Below are positions 6,920 to 13,189 of a stretch of DNA of 19,510 nucleotides, piece by piece. The notes below the pieces were generated by a model. That model was not told the origin of the DNA and searched no databases. It saw only the letters and a list, made by a program, of their open reading frames with translations. The DNA comes from an uncultured Eubacteriales bacterium. Lineage in GTDB: Bacteria > Bacillota > Clostridia > Christensenellales > CAG-138. A program made the position numbers and the translations under genes. Each line of letters opens with the position of its first letter. Position 1 is the stretch's first letter. The stretch lies in contig UREK01000034.1 in NCBI GenBank assembly GCA_900546845.1, forward strand, positions 1 through 19,510, written 5' to 3'.

Positions 6920-8125
6920 TTATTCTGTGGTGTAAGGGGTCGGTGCGCCATCGTGCAGGACGACGACTGAAGCGGCCTTGCTGGGCGCGCCGCTGGCATC
7001 CCACTGCATAGTGCCCGTCGTGCCGTCTACGGTGATCTCCGTCATCGCAGCGATCATCTTTTCGTTGAAATCGGAATCGCTGGGCTTCGCACCGCTCTGC
7101 TCCAACGCAGCCTTGATGGTGTAAATGGCATCATAGCCATCCGCCGCGAACTGGTCGGGCGTAGCGTTGTAAGCTGCCTGGTAGCTGCTGGTGAAGTTGA
7201 TGTTCTGCTCATCGGCGTTGGGGTCGAACGGGGTCAGGAACATCACGCCTTCCGTAGCGGAAATGTTGTCCGCACCAATCTTCTCGATGATGCCGTCAAG
7301 GCCATCCCCGCCAAAGAAGATTTGCTCCATGCCAGCGCTCTGCGCCTGGGTGAGGATGTAGGCAGCCTCCTGCGCATAGATGGGCAGGAAGATGAGCTCT
7401 GCGCCGCTGCCCGCGATCGCCTGGAGCTGCACGGAGAAGTCGGTGTTGGACTGGTTGGTGAACGCCTGCTCGGAAACGATCTCAAGCCCAAGATCCGCGG
7501 CCGCGGTTACAAAATTCTCCTTGATGCCATTGGAATAGTCGTTGGACTTATCGTAGATAATGGCGATCTTGGTGGCAATGTTGTTTTCCGCAATGAACTT
7601 CGCAGCGTTCACGCCCTGCTCAGGGTCGGCGAAACAGATGCGGAAGCCGTTGTCATGCTGGATGCACTCCACCTGGGAGCCGGAAGGGGTGATCATGAGG
7701 ATGCCGTCTTCCTTGGAAACTTCGGAAACCGCGATGCATGCGCCGCTCGTCACCGCGCCGAGGGAAACCTGCATGCCGTTGTCCATGAGCTTGTTGTAAG
7801 CGTTTACAGCCATTTCAGCATCCGTCTGGTCATCTTCGAAGAGGAGCTTGAAGGTGAGGCCGTTCACGCCGCCTGCCTCGTTGATCTCCTTGACTGCCAG
7901 CTCAGCGCCCTGCTTGACGGATACGCCGTAGGTGGCATAGTCGCCGGTAAGAGGCCCAATGCCGCCGATGGTGAGCGTTTCGCCTTCCGCGGGTTCATTC
8001 GCGCCGGAATCCGGCGTAGCGCTGGCCGCGGGGGTGCCGGTGGGGTCGGTCGTACTGTTGTTGCATCCTGCAAACGCGGCAAGGGCCATCATGAGGGCCA
8101 ATGCCAGTGCAAAGATCTTCTTCAT
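6920..8125 (-). CDS. livJ: Branched-chain amino acid ABC transporter substrate-binding lipoprotein
   Basis: This 401-residue extracellular binding protein delivers ligand, predicted to be Leu/Ile/Val or related amino acids, to LivHMGF. A signal peptide (MKK plus a hydrophobic core) ends in a lipobox-like FAG-Cys at residue 21, implying lipid anchoring. Residues 22-52 form a Thr/Ser/Pro/Ala/Glu-rich linker typical of Gram-positive lipoproteins. The rest is a type-I periplasmic-binding fold starting with TLTIGGIGPLTGDYATYG, and contains the ligand-loop-like MITPSGSQ. GGAG about ten bases before the ATG at 8125 supports the start. It is the first structural gene of the operon, 40 bp after an intrinsic terminator that follows a Val/Ile-rich short ORF. 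Confidence 0.95.
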   Translation of the reverse strand: MKKIFALALALMMALAAFAGCNNSTTDPTGTPAASATPDSGANEPAEGETLTIGGIGPLTGDYATYGVSVKQGAELAVKEINEAGGVNGLTFKLLFEDDQTDAEMAVNAYNKLMDNGMQVSLGAVTSGACIAVSEVSKEDGILMITPSGSQVECIQHDNGFRICFADPEQGVNAAKFIAENNIATKIAIIYDKSNDYSNGIKENFVTAAADLGLEIVSEQAFTNQSNTDFSVQLQAIAGSGAELIFLPIYAQEAAYILTQAQSAGMEQIFFGGDGLDGIIEKIGADNISATEGVMFLTPFDPNADEQNINFTSSYQAAYNATPDQFAADGYDAIYTIKAALEQSGAKPSDSDFNEKMIAAMTEITVDGTTGTMQWDASGAPSKAASVVVLHDGAPTPYTTE

Positions 8126-8165
8126 TGGAACTGTTCTCCTTCAAATTTTTTTAAATTTATTATGC

Positions 8166-8196
8166 AAAAAAGCGGCCCCGAGGATTTCGGGACCGC
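8166..8196 (-). terminator. Intrinsic terminator (candidate attenuator) ahead of livJ
   Basis: On the minus strand GCGGTCCCGA and TCGGGGCCGC form a 10-bp stem with one G-U pair and a 5-nt loop, followed directly by six T residues. It lies 22 bp after the stop codon of the 57-codon ORF and 40 bp before the livJ ATG. No separate good promoter for livJ is visible between it and livJ, so the operon may be expressed by read-through. Confidence 0.88.
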
Positions 8197-8218
8197 CTCA
8201 GCATACTGGCTAGGACGA

Positions 8219-8392
8219 TTAGCCCGCTCTCCCCGGCAAGGCGTTGCTGCGAATAATAATACCTACTACAGCGAGAACCACAACAACGACGAATACGCCA
8301 ACCATCGATACGATGGCGGCGCTGCTAAGGAGGAGGGCGCATGCGAGCGGAGCGCACATGCAAGCACATATTTTCGCGGTAAATGTTGACAT
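8219..8392 (-). CDS. 57-residue Val/Ile/Leu-rich ORF, candidate liv leader peptide or small membrane protein
   Basis: The ATG at 8392 has AAGGAG six bases upstream, an excellent ribosome binding site, and a good promoter lies further upstream, so translation is likely. The N-terminal part is Cys-rich (Cys9, 11, 13, 18). Leu20-22 follow, then residues 27-47 contain 15 Val, Ile or Leu out of 21, including five consecutive Val and three consecutive Ile. The C-terminal ten residues are small and polar. Val and Ile here use many GTT, GTA and ATT codons, whereas the liv genes mostly use GTG, GTC and ATC. A terminator then precedes livJ. This is the architecture of ilv/leu leader peptides. The peptide is long for such a leader and could also span a membrane, so a small membrane protein remains possible. 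Confidence 0.7.
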   Translation of the reverse strand: MSTFTAKICACMCAPLACALLLSSAAIVSMVGVFVVVVVLAVVGIIIRSNALPGRAG

Positions 8393-8443
8393 ACAGCGCT
8401 CCTTTCCGTTGCGAAACACAACCATTTCAATTCGTTGCAAAAA

Positions 8444-8471
8444 TAGTATCACGCAAAAAACACCTTGTCAA
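8444..8471 (-). promoter_or_regulatory. Promoter of the leader ORF and liv operon
   Basis: On the minus strand a perfect -35 TTGACA (8466-8471) and -10 TACTAT (8444-8449) are separated by 16 bp. A 12-bp AT palindrome, ATAATATATTAT (8477-8488), sits just upstream of the -35 and may be an UP-like element or operator. Confidence 0.75.
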
Positions 8472-8595
8472 GGAAAATAATATATTATCTATTATTTAAC
8501 AAAATACAAAAAACAGGTTTGTTTATTCATTTGTTCCGCGCATGGGAAAAGTTACAGTTTTTTCATCACTCTGCACCCCGCATCGCTGGGAAATC

Positions 8596-8604
8596 TGTTA
8601 TAAT
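8596..8604 (+). promoter_or_regulatory. Extended -10 promoter for glmS
   Basis: TGTTATAAT on the plus strand is a TG-extended perfect -10. It lies 72 bp before the glmS start and leaves a leader of about 65 nt. No good -35 is visible at 17 bp. Confidence 0.6.
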
Positions 8605-8676
8605 CATAAGCATATATTTGTATGGAAGAAAGCGGCATATGCGCCGTGGAATATTTTGGGATTTCAGGAGGTCAAC

Positions 8677-10503
8677 ATGTGCGGAATCGTTGGATATATC
8701 GGCTGCAAGCAGGCCGCGCCGCTTCTGCTCGCAGCGCTTGAAAAGCTGGAATACCGCGGGTATGACTCCGCCGGGCTCGCCATCCTCGGCGAAGCCGGCC
8801 TTTGCGTCTCCAAGGCGAAGGGGCGTTTGAGCGTCCTGTCCGAGCGTACGGAGGGCGGCGCGGCCATGCGCGGCACAGCTGGCATCGGCCATACGCGCTG
8901 GGCGACGCATGGCGAGCCTTCGGACGTGAACTCCCACCCGCATCTTTCCCACAGCGGCAGGGTTGCGGTCGTGCACAACGGCATCGTGGAAAACTACGCG
9001 GAGCTGCGCGAGTTTTTGACCGAGCACGGCTATACATTCCAGTCCGATACGGACACGGAGATCGTCGCCCAGCTCGTGGATTACTACTACCATGGCGACC
9101 CGGTCAAAGCCGTGCGGGACGCGGAAGCGCAGCTGACCGGCTCCTATGCCCTCGGAATCGCCTTCGCGGCGCACCCGGATCTGCTCATCGCCGTGCGCAA
9201 GGACAGCCCGCTCATCCTCGGGGTCGGGGCAGGTGAGAATTTCATCGCCTCCGACATCCCCGCGCTGCTCAAGCACACGCGCGAGATCGTCCGGCTGGAG
9301 GAACGGGAGCTCGCCGTGCTCACACGGGAAGGCGTTTCCGTCTACGACCGCTTCGGCGACCCGGTGGAAAAGACGCCGGAGCACATCGCTTGGGATGTGG
9401 ACGCAGCGGAAAAGGGCGGCTACTCGCACTTCATGCTCAAGGAGATCATGGAGCAGCCCGCAGCCATCCGCAACACCATAAGCCCCCGCATCAAGGACGG
9501 CGGCATCGACCTTGGCCTTACGCACCTGACGCCGGGCGTGATCCGCGCCATCGACAAGATCTACATTGTGGCCTGCGGCTCCGCAAGCTATGTCGGCATG
9601 ACGAGCCAATATATGCTCACCCAGATGCTGCACGTGCCGGTGACGGTGGAGCTCGCCTCTGAATTCCGCTACAGCGACCCGGTCGTGGATGGGAACACGC
9701 TTGTGATCGTCATCAGCCAGAGCGGGGAAACGCTCGATACGCTGTTCGCGCTGCGCGAGGCGAAGCGGCGCGGCGGGCGCATCCTTTCTATTGTAAATGT
9801 CGTCGGCTCCGCCATCGCCAATGAAAGCGAGGATGTGCTTTACACCTGGGCCGGGCCGGAGATCGCCGTCGCCACCACCAAGGCGTACAGCACACAGCTC
9901 GCAGTAATGTACCTCATCGCACTGCATTTTGCGCAGGTACGCGGCACGCTTTCGGACGCCGCCCTCACGCAGGCCGTGGCTGCCCTTGAGGGGCTGCCCG
10001 CGCTCGTCTCCGCCATGCTGGAGAAGCGGGAGCAAATGCAGTACCTCGCTTCGCTGTTCTTCAACCTGCGGGATATTTTCTTCATCGGCCGCAACATTGA
10101 TTATGCGCTCTGCCTGGAGGGCTCGCTCAAGCTCAAGGAGATCTCCTACATCCATTCCGAGGCATACGCTGCGGGCGAGCTCAAGCACGGCACGATCTCC
10201 CTGATCGAGCCCGGCACGCTCGTGATCGCGCTGTGCACGCACGCGCCTCTGCGGGAAAAGATGGTCAGCAACATCCGCGAGGTGAAGGCCCGCGGCGCGG
10301 TGGTCATTGCCTTTACGGATGAGAACGACGCCTCCGTGCCTGCCGTCGCGGACCATGTCATCATGCTGCCCGCCTGCGCGCCGCTCGTGCTGCCTTCCAT
10401 GCCGCTCATCCCCCTGCAGCTTTTTGCCTATTATGTGGCGCTGCTCAAGGGCTGCGACATCGACAAGCCCCGCAACCTCGCAAAATCCGTCACGGTGGAG
10501 TGA
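8677..10503 (+). CDS. glmS: Glutamine--fructose-6-phosphate aminotransferase (isomerizing)
   Basis: This 608-residue cytosolic enzyme makes glucosamine-6-phosphate from fructose-6-phosphate and glutamine, the first step to UDP-GlcNAc for peptidoglycan. The start at 8677 gives MCGIVGYIG, placing the catalytic Cys directly after Met as required for this N-terminal nucleophile glutaminase, with AGGAGGT just upstream. The frame stays open to 8542, but that extension would bury the nucleophile. The glutaminase domain covers about 1-240, with GHTRWATHG at 71-79. Two SIS isomerase domains follow, with ACGSASYVG and SQSGETLDT in the first. The C-terminus DKPRNLAKSVTVE is the classic GlmS ending. Length matches the family. 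It is monocistronic, with a terminator behind it. Confidence 0.97.
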   Translation: MCGIVGYIGCKQAAPLLLAALEKLEYRGYDSAGLAILGEAGLCVSKAKGRLSVLSERTEGGAAMRGTAGIGHTRWATHGEPSDVNSHPHLSHSGRVAVVHNGIVENYAELREFLTEHGYTFQSDTDTEIVAQLVDYYYHGDPVKAVRDAEAQLTGSYALGIAFAAHPDLLIAVRKDSPLILGVGAGENFIASDIPALLKHTREIVRLEERELAVLTREGVSVYDRFGDPVEKTPEHIAWDVDAAEKGGYSHFMLKEIMEQPAAIRNTISPRIKDGGIDLGLTHLTPGVIRAIDKIYIVACGSASYVGMTSQYMLTQMLHVPVTVELASEFRYSDPVVDGNTLVIVISQSGETLDTLFALREAKRRGGRILSIVNVVGSAIANESEDVLYTWAGPEIAVATTKAYSTQLAVMYLIALHFAQVRGTLSDAALTQAVAALEGLPALVSAMLEKREQMQYLASLFFNLRDIFFIGRNIDYALCLEGSLKLKEISYIHSEAYAAGELKHGTISLIEPGTLVIALCTHAPLREKMVSNIREVKARGAVVIAFTDENDASVPAVADHVIMLPACAPLVLPSMPLIPLQLFAYYVALLKGCDIDKPRNLAKSVTVE

Positions 10504-10518
10504 ATTCAAACTAGGCAG

Positions 10519-10550
10519 GTAGCGCAGGCGGGTTTCGTCTGCGCTGCTTT
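10519..10550 (+). terminator. Intrinsic terminator after glmS
   Basis: AGCGCAGGCG (10521-10530) pairs with CGTCTGCGCT (10536-10545) over 10 bp with one G-U pair and a GGTTT loop. GCTTTAATTGCTTT follows on the plus strand. It lies 17 bp after the glmS stop. Confidence 0.85.
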
Positions 10551-10651
10551 AATTGCTTTATTCACAAGAGATACGCGGCCTTGCCATATGGCGCAGCACG
10601 CACCGCAGGGGGCGGCTCTGCTATCCGCTCAACAAAAAGTGAATTGTCTTA

Positions 10652-11185
10652 TTACAGTGGATGTTTCTCAAAATCCACTTCATTTCCATCAACATCAAAA
10701 AATGTCACATTTCCTGCGTTTACAGGCAAAATGATGGCAAACGGTTTGTTGCTGTCGATATCAATCGTTTGAACAGAAGTGCCATCATCTATCTCCAACC
10801 GCTCCACTTTCTGGTTGTTCATGGAGAGAAAAGCGCGCTCGTTATATCCTTCGACCGTATATTCCGCGATATATTTGTCAACTCCGCTGATGCTCCCACC
10901 GCCGCGAAAAAAGTATCCGAAAGAAAGCCCGGGGCGATTTACATAAACAGAATAGGCGTGGTCAGACTTATCCTCCGGATAAGAAATATATGCAGCCATC
11001 GCGTCAGAAATTGTCCCATCAACAATCCATCCATCTTCTATTTTCTGCGATGAACGGATGTCTTCTTCCAATTTGGACTTCTGCACACCAATATCATTGT
11101 TAAAATAAAGGAACCCGAAAAGCACAATGCATGCCAGCATAATTCCAAATATTATTTTCATAATTCTTTGGATATTATTTTTCAT
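10652..11185 (-). CDS. Membrane-anchored protein of unknown function
   Basis: I do not recognise this 177-residue protein. It has a short basic N-terminus (MKNNIQRIMK), one hydrophobic helix at about residues 10-28, then an acidic, probably extracytoplasmic domain rich in Asp, Tyr and Gly with a likely beta-rich fold. A MLAC sequence inside the helix vaguely resembles a lipobox, but hydrophobic residues continue past it, so a plain membrane anchor is more likely. AGGAAGG upstream of the ATG at 11185 supports the start. The gene is clearly AT-richer than all neighbours and stands alone between glmS and the ribU operon. That suggests recent acquisition or a lineage-specific gene. It is real by start signal and length, but its function is unknown. 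Confidence 0.75.
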   Translation of the reverse strand: MKNNIQRIMKIIFGIMLACIVLFGFLYFNNDIGVQKSKLEEDIRSSQKIEDGWIVDGTISDAMAAYISYPEDKSDHAYSVYVNRPGLSFGYFFRGGGSISGVDKYIAEYTVEGYNERAFLSMNNQKVERLEIDDGTSVQTIDIDSNKPFAIILPVNAGNVTFFDVDGNEVDFEKHPL

Positions 11186-11321
11186 AAAATCACCTTCCTC
11201 AAATCCGGATTTATTGCTTAATGATCCGCTACAATTTTATCACTACACTACGCATTTACGAACCATTCCATTATAATCGGCGGCAGCGCCCCGCAATGTT
11301 GTGAATTTGCTCCTTTGTTTG

Positions 11322-11347
11322 TGGGGTGCGCCGTCCGGCACGCCCCA
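11322..11347. other. GC-rich hairpin downstream of the ferredoxin gene
   Basis: TGGGG/CCCCA plus TGC/GCA can form a bulged hairpin. A T-rich TTTTCTT follows only on the plus strand, opposite to the ferredoxin transcript. It is therefore a poor terminator for that gene. A 15-nt AT palindrome (11358-11372) overlaps the ferredoxin stop codon. Confidence 0.4.
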
Positions 11348-11366
11348 TTTTCTTAATAATTAAAGT

Positions 11367-11561
11367 TTAATTGTCCGTTACTTTAATGTTCCCCGTGAGG
11401 CAGATGAGCGCGGCGTCCCGCACATCCTGCGCGTACTGCTCCGGCGCCGCGTCCGGGCGGACGAACGCCCGGCGCTTTTCCTTGTCAAACCCAAACACCG
11501 CCGGGCACTGCTTCGCGCAGGCGCCGCAGCCGATGCACTTTTCTCCAAATAAGATTTTCAT
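11367..11561 (-). CDS. Small [4Fe-4S] ferredoxin-like protein
   Basis: This 64-residue electron carrier has one clear cluster motif, CIGCGACAKQCP (residues 9-20). That gives the C-x2-C-x2-C-x3-C-P pattern of a [4Fe-4S] ferredoxin. A further Cys in ICLTGNI occupies the place where dicluster ferredoxins begin a second motif, so this is a monocluster form. The start at 11561 is preceded by GGGAG eight bases away; an upstream in-frame ATG at 11606 would lie inside ribU and lacks support. It begins 22 bp after the ribU stop and shares its FMN-riboswitch transcript, so supply of this ferredoxin may follow flavin status. The redox partner is unknown. Confidence 0.85.
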   Translation of the reverse strand: MKILFGEKCIGCGACAKQCPAVFGFDKEKRRAFVRPDAAPEQYAQDVRDAALICLTGNIKVTDN

Positions 11562-11583
11562 ATGCTTCTCCCTTCCGCACAGC

Positions 11584-12147
11584 TCAGCGCGCAGGCGCGG
11601 GCTCATGCTCCGGCATTTTGAACAAACGCGAGATCGGCTTATAGGTCAGGAACGTTACCGCCGAGTTGATCCCGGCGACCATCGCGTTGAACGGCACGAT
11701 AACAGGCCAGATCATCGCCTGCACCGCATCGGCCGGCACACCGTTGTAGTGTACGGTGAAGATGAGGTTGAGCGGGATCATCAGGGCGATCCGCATGATC
11801 GAGCCGCAGACGAGGCCCAGCAACGCGCCCTTGAAGCTGTGCATTTTTTTGTAGATCAGCCCCGCGACAAGCACGAACGCCCCTGTTGCGAAGAAATGCA
11901 TGATTGCACCGACCCAGCCGCTCTGGACGGAAACCGTGAGCCATTGCAGCAGGCACACCACGAGCGTCAGGACGAGGCCGGATGCCGGCCCGAACAGGAA
12001 CGTTCCGATCAGGATCGGCACATCCGCCATGTCATATTCCAGATATGGCGCCGAGGGGAAGGGAAAGCGCACCACATACATCAGCATGAGGGACATCGCA
12101 CACAGCAGCGCCATCTTGACCAACCATTGAACCTTTGCGTTTCGCAT
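11584..12147 (-). CDS. ribU: ECF transporter S component, riboflavin-specific RibU
   Basis: This 187-residue membrane protein is the substrate-capture subunit of an energy-coupling-factor transporter for riboflavin. It would use the shared EcfA/A'/T module encoded elsewhere. The stretch YLEYDMADVPILIGTFLFGP (about residues 35-54) is the typical RibU substrate-region signature, followed by five or six hydrophobic helices and FFATGAFVLVAGLIYKK. The ATG at 12147 has AGAAGG eight bases upstream; the frame extends further upstream only into the riboswitch leader. An FMN riboswitch with its own terminator lies directly ahead, which strongly confirms specificity for riboflavin. The ferredoxin gene follows 22 bp downstream. 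Confidence 0.95.
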   Translation of the reverse strand: MRNAKVQWLVKMALLCAMSLMLMYVVRFPFPSAPYLEYDMADVPILIGTFLFGPASGLVLTLVVCLLQWLTVSVQSGWVGAIMHFFATGAFVLVAGLIYKKMHSFKGALLGLVCGSIMRIALMIPLNLIFTVHYNGVPADAVQAMIWPVIVPFNAMVAGINSAVTFLTYKPISRLFKMPEHEPAPAR

Positions 12148-12205
12148 CACAAAACCTTCTTTCCCGGGGCATTGCCCCGCATAAAATAATGGTTTCAGGG
12201 GAAAA

Positions 12206-12236
12206 AGCGCCCCCGCTTCCAAAAAGCGGGGGCGCT
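12206..12236 (-). terminator. Riboswitch-controlled terminator ahead of ribU
   Basis: A 13-bp perfect stem (12206-12218 with 12224-12236, core AGCGCCCCCGCTT) has a 5-nt loop and is followed by a T run on the minus strand. It lies between the FMN aptamer and ribU, the expected position of the off-state terminator. A smaller hairpin, CGGGGC/GCCCCG (12165-12179), sits just before the ribosome binding site. Confidence 0.93.
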
Positions 12237-12261
12237 GTGCATTGCAAACAAAAACGTATGC

Positions 12262-12403
12262 AGCCTGCTTCTCCCATCCGGACTGTACCGTCGGCACCGG
12301 ATTCTGACCGGTTCAGCGGCGCTTGCTGCGCCGTTCGCGGACTCGTCGGCCAAAGGCCGCATCACCGCCGGTGTGGAATTTCACCACCCCCTGAAGCAAG
12401 GCC
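12262..12403 (-). ncRNA. FMN riboswitch (RFN element)
   Basis: On the minus strand the conserved RFN blocks occur in order: GGGGTGGTGAAATTCC, then ACCGGCGGTGAT, a variable stem, GAACCGGT, GAATCCGGTGCCGACGGT, and ACAGTCCGGATGGGAGAAG at the 3' end. P1 is formed by TGCTTC near 12398-12393 and GAAGCA near 12271-12266, extended by GCC/GGC. It binds FMN and, with the terminator at 12206-12236, should shut off ribU and the ferredoxin when flavin is plentiful. Confidence 0.97.
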
Positions 12404-12432
12404 ATTATAGCGCCGCGCGGGGATTTTGTCAA
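12404..12432 (-). promoter_or_regulatory. Consensus promoter of the ribU operon
   Basis: On the minus strand TTGACA (12427-12432) and TATAAT (12404-12409) are separated by exactly 17 bp, a fully consensus vegetative promoter. Transcription would begin at about 12397, at the foot of the FMN aptamer. Confidence 0.93.
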
Positions 12433-12444
12433 TTCCCCCCCATG

Positions 12445-12471
12445 CGGGAAATACGCGAAATCCGGGAAATA
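12445..12471. repeat. Three tandem 9-bp repeats upstream of ribU
   Basis: CGGGAAATA, CGCGAAATC and CGGGAAATA occur head to tail, with the first and third identical. They lie 13 bp upstream of the ribU -35 and between the ribU promoter and the plus-strand promoter at 12480-12508. Confidence 0.7.
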
Positions 12472-12479
12472 ATTCGTGC

Positions 12480-12508
12480 TTCCCAACCCTGCCCGCATTT
12501 GGTATAAT
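12480..12508 (+). promoter_or_regulatory. Plus-strand promoter towards mnmG
   Basis: TATAAT (12503-12508) lies 17 bp after TTCCCA (12480-12485), a 4/6 match to TTGACA. It diverges from the ribU promoter. The next plus-strand gene, mnmG, starts about 680 bp away, so this may be the mnmG operon promoter with a long leader or may drive an untranslated RNA. Confidence 0.5.
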
Positions 12509-12574
12509 ATAACGCGGCGCGCGAAAGCGCGACGAACTTGGGTATAGTCCTTAGGTTATGTGCCGGAGGAATAC

Positions 12575-12858
12575 GGCAATCCCCCGGCATGCTAACGCAT
12601 GCCACCCCCTTTCAAAAGGGGGCGCTTGGGAGCAGTGAATTCCAGCGTTCTCCGTTTTCGGACGGCACTCGAGAGCGCACACCCCAAAAGGCTCCTTTGG
12701 CAAAGGGGCGGAGCCGAGCGCGCCCAGTGGGCGATGCAGCGAGGCGGAAGCCCAGTGAGCAAGGGAGCGCAAGGAAGCCGCCCCTGCGGCAACGCAGTGC
12801 GACCATTGCGAACTGTGGGGCCAGGCAACGGCGCAAGCCGTTGCCTGAGGATTGTTCC
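12575..12858. repeat. Enlarged or disrupted copy of the MITE-like element
   Basis: 12575-12706 is clearly homologous to 15095-15228: the GGCAATCCCCC start, the CCCCCTTT/AAAGGGGG hairpin, an interior GAGAGCGCAC block and the GGCTCCTTTGGCAAAGG hairpin. The right end is replaced or interrupted by unrelated sequence (12707-12797). A terminal-type module with the CGGCGCAAGCCG stem and the end motif CTGAGGATTG then follows (12800-12858). Confidence 0.75.
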
Positions 12859-13160
12859 TGCCGCAGCGGTTAACCCGTTCGGCAGCGTATTTCCATGGCT
12901 GCCCATCCCCTCACCCCTTCCTTGCACGGGAAGGGGAATGTGAAATGAAGGGGCTGCGCCCCTTCACCGCCTATGGTCAGCGTGTTACCAAAAGGCTCCT
13001 TTGGCAAAGGAGCTGTCCGCGAAGCGGACTGAGGATTATCCTTATTCGCGCGGCCTTTGCGAACTGTGGAACTGTCATGGCGAAGCCATGACTGAGGATT
13101 GCTGTATCACCGCAAACGGCAGAGTTTAACCCGCTGGGGCTGCTTGCGCCGCCCATCATA
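12859..13160. repeat. Cluster of partial repeat modules before mnmG
   Basis: This stretch contains hairpins CCCCTTCC/GGAAGGGG (12914-12936) and TGAAGGGG/CCCCTTCA (12946-12966). A right-end module (12974-13042) follows, with GGCTCCTTTGGCAAAGGAGCT, a GTCCGC/GCGGAC stem and TGAGGATT. A second module (13053-13103) has TTGCGAACTG, GTCATGGC/GCCATGAC and TGAGGATTG. The part up to 13014 is related to 3119-3184. No credible gene is present between 12510 and 13189. Confidence 0.7.
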
Positions 13161-13189
13161 AGTTATCAATCGTTCAGGAGGTGTGGAAA

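Noticed and set aside
8605..8676. glmS ribozyme
   Set aside because: The leader is too short and the conserved core is not visible.
8566..10509. Very long open frame antisense to glmS (647 codons) and similar antisense frames over livG/livF, mnmG and noc
   Set aside because: They lie opposite secure genes, have low-complexity Arg/Ala/His-rich translations and no start signals. High third-position GC opens such frames by chance.
12457..12470. Noc-binding site resembling ATTTCCCGGGAAAT (also near 2037-2050)
   Set aside because: Only the CCGGGAAAT half matches; the other half is wrong in both places, so this is probably chance.
12538..12943. Several overlapping ORFs of 70-115 codons in the repeat cluster
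   Set aside because: All frames are open because of repeated GC-rich palindromes. No ribosome binding sites or recognisable proteins; similar frames recur in the repeat copy at 15095-15262.
12510..13189. Replication origin next to mnmG
   Set aside because: No cluster of DnaA boxes or AT-rich unwinding region; the spacer is GC-rich repeats. Only isolated near-matches to TTATCCACA occur, inside genes.
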